Source of the DNA: Candidatus Electryonea clarkiae
GTDB lineage: Bacteria > Electryoneota > Electryoneia > Electryoneales > Electryoneaceae
Direction of reading: 5' to 3'
Length of the DNA: 61,901 nt
Assembly: GCA_030765455.1 (NCBI GenBank)
Contig: JAVCCM010000043.1
Coordinates: forward strand, 1 to 61,901
Shown: piece by piece, positions 18,206 through 26,016 of the stretch
Position numbering within the stretch: the stretch's first letter is position 1
Layout: the number at the start of each line of letters is the position of its first letter
Notes under the pieces: generated by a model
Told to the model about the DNA's origin: nothing
Databases searched by the model: none
What the model saw: the letters and a program-made list of their open reading frames with translations, nothing else
Position numbers and translations under genes: made by a program

Positions 18206-18781
18206 ATGATCAAGAACATTTGCAAACGTCAGTATTCTGTATTGATAATATTGTCGTTTTTTTCGCTGTTTATCTTCATTGATCCTGTATTTTCACAAAC
18301 GGAGACTAACATGGGTGATACTACTTCATCTGAAATTTCAACCAAACCGGAGATAAAACCCAATCCGGATAAATCTTCAAAGCGGAATTTTTTCCAGCGG
18401 ATGCTAGGAAAATCTGCAACAAAACCACCGGAAGATGAAAGCTGCTGGGAATACTCGGACGGGCTGATCACAGTTGATCTTATAAAAGCCTCAGAGCTGT
18501 CTGAATCCGATGGTTCAATCAGTCTTGAAGGAAAAAATCTTCCCGACCGAATCCTGGTAATCAGGGGTGATGATAACGATTATCACGCTTTCAAAAATTC
18601 CTGTGCCCACGGGAAACGCCGGCTCGATCCTGTTCCGGGTGCTGGAACCGTACAGTGCTGCAGCATGGGAAAATCAACTTATGATTACCACGGCAAACGT
18701 TTAGCAGGAGCGGCTAAAGATGATATTGTTATATATGATGTCAAGGTCGAAGATTCAAAATTAGTAATTGTTCTGAAATAA
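18206..18781 (+). CDS. Exported Rieske-type protein with altered cluster ligands
   Basis: Protein of 191 residues. An N-terminal signal peptide or membrane anchor (residues 8-30, VLIILSFFSLFIFIDPVFS) leads to a Ser/Thr/Pro linker and a Rieske-fold domain (85-191). The first ligand pair is intact as C133-A-H135. The second box reads CCSMGKSTYDYHGK: C151 is present but the expected CxxH histidine is replaced by Met154; a histidine occurs later at 162. A normal [2Fe-2S] cluster needs Cys2His2, so it may bind a different cluster, use another ligand or have none. Shine-Dalgarno AGGGAG sets the start. It sits 22 bases after the T9SS array, so it may be expressed with it. Confidence 0.72.
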   Translation: MIKNICKRQYSVLIILSFFSLFIFIDPVFSQTETNMGDTTSSEISTKPEIKPNPDKSSKRNFFQRMLGKSATKPPEDESCWEYSDGLITVDLIKASELSESDGSISLEGKNLPDRILVIRGDDNDYHAFKNSCAHGKRRLDPVPGAGTVQCCSMGKSTYDYHGKRLAGAAKDDIVIYDVKVEDSKLVIVLK

Positions 18782-19119
18782 ATTGATATTAAGAATTCGG
18801 AATAACAGCTTCAATTAAGATTTATTTCTCAGGGACAGTCCCATAATGTCATTCTCGGACCTTGTGCGACCTTTGGCACATTGATCCCGGCATCCACTGC
18901 ATTATAATCTATTGATAATACAGGAATAATGTCTGCACCAGAATGATACGTCATATTGTTTCAAACTTATTGGGCTGCCCCTTACTGTTACTAATTTGCT
19001 ACAGGTGTGGGTTATACATGTAAGAAATTAGAAAGATTTCCCATGATTCATACTATTGATATATTCTGAAGTTATTAATGATAAAGAAATTACGACTAAT
19101 AACATTAATAATTAGTAAT
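18782..19119. other. Intergenic region before the TonB receptor
   Basis: About 340 bp with no ORF that I can support. It holds a small palindrome GGGACAGTCCC (18832-18842) and AT-rich sequence. On the minus strand 18836-18900 could encode a short transposase-like tail, but this is too short to call. Confidence 0.4.
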
Positions 19120-19137
19120 ATGGCACACAGCTTGCTT
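19120..19137 (+). promoter_or_regulatory. Sigma54 (-24/-12) promoter of the TonB receptor operon
   Basis: ATGGCACACAGCTTGCTT matches the RpoN consensus TGGCAC-N5-TTGC(A/T), with GG at 19122-19123 and GC at 19134-19135 separated by exactly 10 bases. Transcription would start near 19147, about 26-32 bases before the candidate start codons. I see no enhancer-binding regulator gene in the window. Confidence 0.75.
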
Positions 19138-19172
19138 GATAGCCCCAGCAAAGCAATCTATGAAGACATGCT

Positions 19173-21497
19173 GTGATAATGAGAGGTGTTAAGTTTGATT
19201 TTCTTGTGCGTAAAATGTTTCTGAAACGATTAGTTCAAATCATAATTATTTCGCTGGTATTCAATCAGCTCTCATTTGCCGAGAATCCGATACGCGGATT
19301 TGTGGTTGACGGCACCAGTGGCGAACCCCTGCCGGTGGCGAACGTAGTTTTGCTTGGTGAAGGACGCGGCACTGCAACCAATCTTGACGGATATTTTAAT
19401 ATCTATGGATTGAAACCGGGACACTATTCATTAAGCGTCAGCTATCTTGGATATCATTCCAGCCAGGTAGAAGTCGAGGTAACCGATGTACTATCAGAAC
19501 CTCTTAAAATAGAACTCTATCCCTCTACTGTTCCATTGGAGGAAGTGACATATATTGTTGACTCCGACGAAGATATCCGGCAAAGCACACGAGTTTCAAC
19601 TGTACCGGTCGATGCCAATACGATTCGAAGCATGCCTTCAATCGGGGCAGAGGTGGACCTGTTAAGAGCGTTGCAGGCGATACCCGGAGTAAAAGCTTCT
19701 TCAGAAATGTCAAGCGCCATATATGTTCGCGGCGGCAGCTCTGATATGACATTGATACTAATGGATCAAAGCACAGTATATAATCCATCACACCTGTTTG
19801 GAATTTTCAGCACTTTCAACACTGACGCAGTAAAACATGTTCAGCTTATGAAAGGTGGTTTTCCGGCAGAATATGGCGGCAGAGCCGGCAGTGTGCTCGA
19901 AGTAGTTACAAAAGAGGGAAATCGAAAAAAACATGAGGGCCTGGCGTCGGCAAGTGTTATTTCAGCACGAACAGCATTTGAGGGTCCTCTTCCCGGCAAA
20001 CATGGTTCATATGCTTTCTCAGGACGAAGAACATACCTGGATCCGATTATTTCAGTACTGAAAAAAAATGAAGACTTCAAGGATCTCCCCGACTATTACT
20101 TTTATGACGCCAATGGAAAAATCAATATTGATATTAATCATAAAGCTACACTTACAGTCGGCAGTTATCTCGGATTAGATAACCTGATCGCTGAATTCGG
20201 ACCTGAAGACAGCAGACTCAAACTTTACAATTATTGGGGTAACGATTCATTTTATACCCGCCTGCGTTATGTTCTTTCCCGCTCTTCGTTCCTGACTTTC
20301 GCCGGTGCATACAGCCGTTACAAGTCAGGGAATGCTTTTGAAAATGAGGGCGCCAAGTTATTTAAATTTAAAAACCGATTTCGCGACATGTCACTCCGTT
20401 CAGATCTCGAATACCTGGGCATGATTGATCATAAGATAAAAACAGGTATCCAGTTTAACCGGTGGAGCACTGAATTTTCGCAGAGCAATGAAGATGTCAC
20501 TTATGTAGATATTGACGAATTTACCTGGAATCTGTCATGGTACCTCCAGGATGCATGGAGGTTCAGTCCTCTTTTTGAAGTACAGCCTGGCGTACGGGTG
20601 TATTATCACAAAGAAGGCGATTATGTTCGCGCAGATCCCCGGATGGCTTTCGTTTATAATTACGACCAGAAAACCCGTTTCAAGTTTTCCACCGGTCAAT
20701 ATACGCAGTTTATAAATGTCATGACCTACGGCGATATGGTGAGTTTTCTCGATATCTGGACTCCTAATGATGGAAGCTATAAACCTACAACCCTTTATCA
20801 GTACGTGTTAGGTTTCGAGTGGGATCCGGTACCTGAATACGAGTTCACGGTCGAGGCTTATTACAATGATATGCATAACGTAGTGATGGCTGACCAGAGC
20901 ATCGATGAGGGTGTGGATGCAGCAGATGCATATCTCGAAGGTGACGGTTACGCTTACGGATTGGAATGGATGCTGCGCCGCAAAGTTGGAAGATGGTCCG
21001 GTTGGCTGGGCTATTCTCTCTCATGGACCAAACAAAAATATCCCGATCAATATTTCAATTACGGCGACTGGTTCTATCCGAAGTGGGACAGGCGTCATGA
21101 TTTTGTTTCTATCGTGAATTACAAGTTGAATAAGAAATGGGAGTTTTCTGGACAGTGGCGTTATAATACAGGGCAGGGATATACACAGGCGATGGGTATA
21201 TATACAATGCGCTCCGCTGGTGTTGATCCGGGATATTTCGCCGCAGGTAATCGTTGGGCTCTCATGGGGCTCGAAAACAACTACAGGTTACCCGCTGATC
21301 ACCGCCTTGACGTGACTGTAACATATTTACATAAGCTGTTCAGTTTGCCGGCAAAACTCAATTTAAGCGTTTATAATCTTTACAGCCGACGTTCCACATG
21401 GACGAAATTTTATGATACTGACATGAATCCTGTCGAAATCAGCGATATTAAATTATTGCCCATTTTACCACTGATAAGTTATGAGGTACGATGGTGA
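19173..21497 (+). CDS. TonB-dependent outer-membrane receptor with carboxypeptidase-like N-domain
   Basis: Protein of about 774 residues. A signal peptide (MFLKRLVQIIIISLV to SFAE) is followed by a CarboxypepD_reg-like domain (IRGFVVDGTSGEPLP, GYFNIYGLKPGHYSL), a plug domain (residues about 145-240, with AIYVRGGSSD and GGFPAEYGGRAGSVLEV), and a 22-stranded-type barrel ending in the aromatic YEVRW. Starts at GTG 19173, ATG 19179 or ATG 19215 are all possible; none has a strong Shine-Dalgarno, and 19215 gives the most normal signal peptide. It lies directly downstream of a good sigma54 promoter and overlaps the DUF4249 gene by 7 bases. The substrate (metal chelate, vitamin or glycan) cannot be read from sequence. 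Confidence 0.85.
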   Translation: MIMRGVKFDFLVRKMFLKRLVQIIIISLVFNQLSFAENPIRGFVVDGTSGEPLPVANVVLLGEGRGTATNLDGYFNIYGLKPGHYSLSVSYLGYHSSQVEVEVTDVLSEPLKIELYPSTVPLEEVTYIVDSDEDIRQSTRVSTVPVDANTIRSMPSIGAEVDLLRALQAIPGVKASSEMSSAIYVRGGSSDMTLILMDQSTVYNPSHLFGIFSTFNTDAVKHVQLMKGGFPAEYGGRAGSVLEVVTKEGNRKKHEGLASASVISARTAFEGPLPGKHGSYAFSGRRTYLDPIISVLKKNEDFKDLPDYYFYDANGKINIDINHKATLTVGSYLGLDNLIAEFGPEDSRLKLYNYWGNDSFYTRLRYVLSRSSFLTFAGAYSRYKSGNAFENEGAKLFKFKNRFRDMSLRSDLEYLGMIDHKIKTGIQFNRWSTEFSQSNEDVTYVDIDEFTWNLSWYLQDAWRFSPLFEVQPGVRVYYHKEGDYVRADPRMAFVYNYDQKTRFKFSTGQYTQFINVMTYGDMVSFLDIWTPNDGSYKPTTLYQYVLGFEWDPVPEYEFTVEAYYNDMHNVVMADQSIDEGVDAADAYLEGDGYAYGLEWMLRRKVGRWSGWLGYSLSWTKQKYPDQYFNYGDWFYPKWDRRHDFVSIVNYKLNKKWEFSGQWRYNTGQGYTQAMGIYTMRSAGVDPGYFAAGNRWALMGLENNYRLPADHRLDVTVTYLHKLFSLPAKLNLSVYNLYSRRSTWTKFYDTDMNPVEISDIKLLPILPLISYEVRW

Positions 21498-22513
21498 AAA
21501 ATATGAATTGGATAATAACTGCATTGTGCCTGTTGATAATTTTAGCCTCCGGGTGTGAAAATACTCCTACGGAAGTTGAAGATTACGACCCGGAGCCGGT
21601 GTTGACTGCATTTATTGAATCAGGAAAACCGGTAGGTACTATCTGGTTGGAACGAGTTATGAAGGATTTGGGCTCATTGTACGTCCCTGAAAATACAGGA
21701 ATTTCAGATGCTGTCATCGAACTTTTTCCAATCAGTGATAATGCGTTGAACAATGATACCTTAACGTTTGCAGATCTGGGCGGAGGGAAGTATCAGCCCG
21801 ATAACCCGGATTATATTATCGAACATACTGTGCGATATAAAATTACTGCAAATAAACCCTCTGAAGGGGTGAATATGTGGGCGGAAACTGCTGCGCCGGA
21901 TATTTTTACGCTGCAAGTGGGGTATGAAATACCTTCAGGTGATTCACTGATATTTTTTGAAGATCCACGAATAATTATAGATGATTCCACCATCACTTTC
22001 GACGATAGCGATCTGCTGAATCCTTTTTTTCAAAAGGATGGACAGAACATTAATGTTCAAAATTCAGATTCAATCCTGCCGGTGATGACAAGAGATAACC
22101 CGTTTTTAGTACTTAAATGGTCCTCTTCCGATTCTTCAGGCGGCATTCTTTTTCATATAATTGCATTGACCGATACGGCAAGCCTGGAATTATTATCTCC
22201 TCCTGATCCCAATGATGAGGAAGAGGAAGAGGAACTGGAACCAGAACAAAAGGGACGGGTAGGCAGATCATTGGCTCCAAATTACCAGGACGAGATGGGA
22301 TTACTCTGGATTTTCTTCCAATGGGAAGGCGCACACCGTATTGATATTATGGCAGCTTCATACGAATATTACCGTTATGCATTTACAACCTGGTTCGGCG
22401 GTCCACCGACTGCATCAGCAAGACCTGAAAGTAATATGAATGGCGGTCTTGGTGTCTTCGGTGCAACCTGTACTCATAGTTTTTATCTATATATGAAACA
22501 AGTTGAACTTTAG
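21491..22513 (+). CDS. DUF4249-type lipoprotein, partner of the TonB receptor
   Basis: Lipoprotein of 340 residues. The signal peptide ends in the lipobox LASG-C22. The mature start (CENTPTEVEDYDPEPVLTAF, then ESGKPVGTIWLERV) and the overall layout match DUF4249 proteins, which in Bacteroidetes are encoded next to TonB-dependent receptors. A run of acidic residues (PNDEEEEEELEPEQ) lies near residue 240. It begins inside the last codons of the receptor gene, with TGAGG upstream, so the two are translationally coupled. Probably a surface-exposed or periplasmic accessory of the receptor. Confidence 0.75.
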   Translation: MVKNMNWIITALCLLIILASGCENTPTEVEDYDPEPVLTAFIESGKPVGTIWLERVMKDLGSLYVPENTGISDAVIELFPISDNALNNDTLTFADLGGGKYQPDNPDYIIEHTVRYKITANKPSEGVNMWAETAAPDIFTLQVGYEIPSGDSLIFFEDPRIIIDDSTITFDDSDLLNPFFQKDGQNINVQNSDSILPVMTRDNPFLVLKWSSSDSSGGILFHIIALTDTASLELLSPPDPNDEEEEEELEPEQKGRVGRSLAPNYQDEMGLLWIFFQWEGAHRIDIMAASYEYYRYAFTTWFGGPPTASARPESNMNGGLGVFGATCTHSFYLYMKQVEL

Positions 22514-22534
22514 AGTTTACCTCTTATCAATTCC

Positions 22535-22613
22535 CGTCATAGCGAAACGAAGCAATCTCATCCTATATGGAAGTACTTAATAATCCTATTGCTTCGCATC
22601 GCTCACAATGACA
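22535..22613. repeat. Dispersed inverted repeat, 'GCGAAGCAAT' type
   Basis: The arms CGTCATAGCGAAACGAAGCA (22535-22554) and, in reverse, TGTCATTGTGAGCGATGCGA (from 22612 down) form an imperfect long hairpin. It resembles the dispersed CGTCATTGCGAGCGAAGCGA repeats seen in many bacterial genomes. It lies between the DUF4249 gene and ptsI, where it may act as a transcript end. Confidence 0.65.
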
Positions 22614-22747
22614 ACACACCATAATTCATTTAACCTGTGGACATAATACGGTTTTTGTTATAACTTTGTTCGTGAAGTGTGTCACCTTTCTACAACAAAT
22701 ATCCAGAATAACGATATTGCTTCACTTAACGGAAGTGTTTACAAAAA

Positions 22748-24517
22748 ATGGCAAAACAAATTCAATATGTCGGTCAAGTAGTTACTCCCGGAATAGCCCT
22801 CGGTCCTGCCGTTCTGCTCAAACGTGGAATGCGTCCGGTTCATCGTCGAGTGATAGATGAAAATTCTGTCGTTAATGAACTGGCAGCCCTTGAAAAGGCG
22901 ATTATTCTGACAAAACGTGACATAGAAGCACAACGCAAACGAGCTACCAGGGTACTTGGAGAAATTGTTGCGCGGATTTTTGATGCTCATTTATTAATCC
23001 TCGATGATGAAATAACATTTGGTCAAATAAAAGATGAAATCAATGAGGAATTATTTTCTGCCGAATATGCTTTATGGAAAACCTTTGATAAAATCGCTCG
23101 AAATTTCTCATCCCAGAAAGAAGATATTTTCCGGGACAGGGCGCAGGATGTCAAGGATGTCAGCCGTCGTATCTTAATGCATCTTTCAGGTCGAAAGGCG
23201 GACGTCTCGTTCGAAATTAATAAAGCTTCAATATTAATTGCGGATGAATTGGGACCTTCCGATGTCCTGCAAATCGATCCTGAGAGAATTATCGGGGTGG
23301 CAACGGATGTGGGTGGTTCGACAAGCCATACAGCAATTCTCACTCGTGTCCTTGGAGTGCCAAGTGTAGTTGGATTGCGGGATATAACGTCAAAAGCGCA
23401 AAACGGGGATATGGTGGCGCTAAATGGCAATTCCGGTAAACTCATTCTATGTCCTTCGAAAAAAGTAATTGCCCGGTATCGCGAAAAGGAAACTACTTAT
23501 CGTGAATACGTCGATTCTTTGAAAGATATAAATCACTTACCGGCAATTACACTTGATAACCATAAGGTTGAAATCGCTGCAAATATTGAACTACCGAATG
23601 AAGTAAAGAAAGTAAAACGGTATGGCGCTGAGGGTATCGGTCTCCTCCGAACGGAATATCTCTTTATTGCCAAAGGCAAAGTCCCCAGCGAAAATGAACA
23701 GGTGCACGAATATCGAAAACTTGCGGAAACCCTGTCGCCTCACCCGGTGATAATCAGAACATTTGATCTGGGCGGTGACAAGGCATTTCCAGGATCAGGA
23801 ATTCCTCCTGAAGCAAATCCATTCCTCGGATGGCGAGCAATCCGTGTCGGACTTGACCGTCCAGAAATGTTGAAAACACAATTTCGTGCGATTTTGAAAG
23901 CTTCTGCTTTTGGAAATGTTAAATTATTGCTGCCTATGATTTGCGATCTATCCGAATTGAAATCAGCCAGGAAGATTTATAAACAAGCCCGACTGGAGCT
24001 TGAAAATGAGAACGAATCTTTCAGTCCAAATATTGAAGTCGGAATGATGGTTGAGGTTCCATCTGCCGCGTTGCTTGCATCGCAGTTTGCACCATTTGTG
24101 GATTTTTTCTCAATCGGTACCAATGACCTTACCCAGTTTACTCTTGCTGTTGACCGGGGCAATCAGCAGGTGGGGCATTTATATACTCCCTATCATCCTG
24201 CTGTATTAAAGCTCATAAATGAGACTGTCCAGGCCGGTCATAATGCAGGGAAATGGGTTGGATTGTGCGGAGAAATTGCCGGGGACCCACTTGCAACGAT
24301 GTTGCTTGTCGGACTCGGTATAGATGAACTCTCCGCCAGCCCGGCAGCTATTCCTGAGATTAAAAAGCTGATTCGATCAATGAGCAAGCCGGAAGCGGAA
24401 AAAATTGCTCAAAAATGCCTCAATGCGAGATCAGCGGCTGAGGTTTATAAGTATCTGTCAAGAACAATGAGGAAAAAATTCGCTGAATTACCAATATGGT
24501 TTGGGAGATCCAGATGA
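22748..24517 (+). CDS. ptsI: Phosphoenolpyruvate-protein phosphotransferase (PTS enzyme I)
   Basis: Protein of 589 residues, the usual length for enzyme I. It transfers phosphate from PEP to HPr, the first step of the PTS. Residues 5-145 are the HPr-binding N-domain; the phospho-histidine is H194 in GGSTSHTAI; the PEP-binding barrel covers 250-540 with GIGLLRTEYLF, the signature IGTNDLTQFTLAVDR, and the active-site cysteine in GLCGEIAGDP. No HPr or EIIA gene is adjacent, so it may serve a regulatory PTS or use a distant HPr. Its stop overlaps the next start (ATGA). The Shine-Dalgarno is weak (GGAAG, about 13 bases upstream). Confidence 0.93.
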   Translation: MAKQIQYVGQVVTPGIALGPAVLLKRGMRPVHRRVIDENSVVNELAALEKAIILTKRDIEAQRKRATRVLGEIVARIFDAHLLILDDEITFGQIKDEINEELFSAEYALWKTFDKIARNFSSQKEDIFRDRAQDVKDVSRRILMHLSGRKADVSFEINKASILIADELGPSDVLQIDPERIIGVATDVGGSTSHTAILTRVLGVPSVVGLRDITSKAQNGDMVALNGNSGKLILCPSKKVIARYREKETTYREYVDSLKDINHLPAITLDNHKVEIAANIELPNEVKKVKRYGAEGIGLLRTEYLFIAKGKVPSENEQVHEYRKLAETLSPHPVIIRTFDLGGDKAFPGSGIPPEANPFLGWRAIRVGLDRPEMLKTQFRAILKASAFGNVKLLLPMICDLSELKSARKIYKQARLELENENESFSPNIEVGMMVEVPSAALLASQFAPFVDFFSIGTNDLTQFTLAVDRGNQQVGHLYTPYHPAVLKLINETVQAGHNAGKWVGLCGEIAGDPLATMLLVGLGIDELSASPAAIPEIKKLIRSMSKPEAEKIAQKCLNARSAAEVYKYLSRTMRKKFAELPIWFGRSR

Positions 24518-25551
24518 TAAAGTTTGATGAATCAGTTGATATAAGCGGTATGCGTGCAAACCTGGAAAGTTTCCCTGATCAGGTGAGGGTGAGCTGGGAA
24601 ACCGGAATAAAAATCGGATCTGAAACCAAAAAAGCTCCTCCCGGATTCCTGATATGGGCTGGGATGGGCGGTAGTGCCATTGGAGGAGATTTTTGCGCTG
24701 TACTCGCGAATGAATCGGCAGCTATGCCGATTATGGTTCACAGGGGCGGTCCGCTCCCTGCCTGGGTGAAAAAAGATCATCATATCCTGCTTGTCAGTTA
24801 TTCAGGAAATACGGCTGAAACGTTGAATGTAGCTCAACAAGCTGTTGAAAGAGGCTGCGGATTCGATGCTATGACCTCAGGCGGCAGGATTGGAGAATGG
24901 ATACAAGAGCAGGGAAATACTCCCTGGATTGTTCCCGGTGGAATGCCTCCCCGCGCTGCATTCGGTCATCTTTTTGCATGCAGTTATGCTGTCCTGACAG
25001 GCCGGGGATGGTGCCAAACGCAAGATGGTGATATTGCTGAGACAAGAACGATTCTTGATAGATCAGCAGAAGAATTAAAAGAACCACCTGTCAATAACTC
25101 AACCCAACTTGGCTCATTGGTTCATGGGTTATTAGATAAATTACCTATGATATACGGCACCGGAAAATTTGTACCGGTTGCACGGCGTTGGGCTTGTCAA
25201 TTTAATGAAAACGCCAAAATACCGGCACATTGGGGCGAACTCCCTGAAATGAACCACAATGAAGTTGTCGCCTACAGAAACGGTTCGCAATGGGGAAATA
25301 AATGTTCTGTAATTATACTTGAAGATCCCAACAGTCCTGAAGACGTTCGGTTGCGAGTTGATGTTACCCTGAAACTTGCCAGGGAAGCAGGATGGGATGG
25401 CTGGATAATTCGCCCGAAAGCAAAACATCCAATAGCCGGAATGCTTGAAATGACAATGCTTGGAGACTGGCTAAGTTACTGGCTGGCAATTGCCCAGGGA
25501 GTCGATCCCACCCCCATCCCCACAATCGACAGATTAAAAGCTGCATTGTAG
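24514..25551 (+). CDS. Bifunctional phosphoglucose/phosphomannose isomerase
   Basis: Protein of 345 residues. It interconverts glucose-6-P and fructose-6-P, and probably mannose-6-P and fructose-6-P, in the cytoplasm. SIS-domain signatures are clear: GMGGSAIGGDF (phosphosugar loop), SYSGNTAETLN, and ELPEMNHNEVVAY near residue 250, the region characteristic of the archaeal-type PGI/PMI family. Start 24514 is chosen over ATG 24496 because it overlaps the ptsI stop and has GGGAG upstream. Coupling with ptsI suggests a small sugar-phosphate operon. Confidence 0.85.
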   Translation: MIKFDESVDISGMRANLESFPDQVRVSWETGIKIGSETKKAPPGFLIWAGMGGSAIGGDFCAVLANESAAMPIMVHRGGPLPAWVKKDHHILLVSYSGNTAETLNVAQQAVERGCGFDAMTSGGRIGEWIQEQGNTPWIVPGGMPPRAAFGHLFACSYAVLTGRGWCQTQDGDIAETRTILDRSAEELKEPPVNNSTQLGSLVHGLLDKLPMIYGTGKFVPVARRWACQFNENAKIPAHWGELPEMNHNEVVAYRNGSQWGNKCSVIILEDPNSPEDVRLRVDVTLKLAREAGWDGWIIRPKAKHPIAGMLEMTMLGDWLSYWLAIAQGVDPTPIPTIDRLKAAL

Positions 25552-25557
25552 CTGTTG

Positions 25558-25586
25558 GGAGAGGGCAAGCCTTGTTTTCCCTCTCC
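25558..25586 (+). terminator. Hairpin after the isomerase gene
   Basis: GGAGAGGG (25558-25565) pairs perfectly with CCCTCTCC (25579-25586) seven bases after the stop codon. The following bases (TTCACTCAC) are not a proper T-tract, so it may be a processing or weak termination site. Confidence 0.45.
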
Positions 25587-25625
25587 TTCACTCACATATA
25601 GCATTGCTCTGTAGTAAGTTTGCAT

Positions 25626-25697
25626 GATGTAAGGGCAGGATTTATCCGCCCGTATTTGAGTTGATAAGACTGGACGGATAAATCCTGCCCCTACATT
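25626..25697. repeat. Dispersed inverted repeat, 'GGGCAGGATTTATCC' type
   Basis: The left arm GATGTAAGGGCAGGATTTAT (25626-25645, continuing CCGCCC) and the right arm read in reverse (AATGTAGGGGCAGGATTTAT, continuing CCGTCC) are about 88% identical over 26 bases. This is the well-known dispersed palindromic type. The remaining 300 bases to 26016 are AT-rich with no gene. Confidence 0.7.
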
Positions 25698-26016
25698 CCC
25701 ATGATTCAAATGATATTCCTTATAGTCATGCGAATTTATTTGGCAGTACATTAACTTGATATGCTTCAATATCAAAGAGTAAGATGATGCGTTTTTCTCA
25801 AAAAGTGATGTATTTCACTTGACTGTGTATTTTATTTCTCTTAACTTTTAGCTTTCCTAACATTGCATAGGTTGAAAGTTTCAGATTTTAGTAAGCATAA
25901 AACTGTTAGTTTCCTGTGAGATAGAATTGCTTCTGCAATCGATTGAATATCTCTGGAAAGACATTAAACAAACTTTAATTTCCTTAATTTTGGCGTTACC
26001 CATTGGGAGGTGGACA

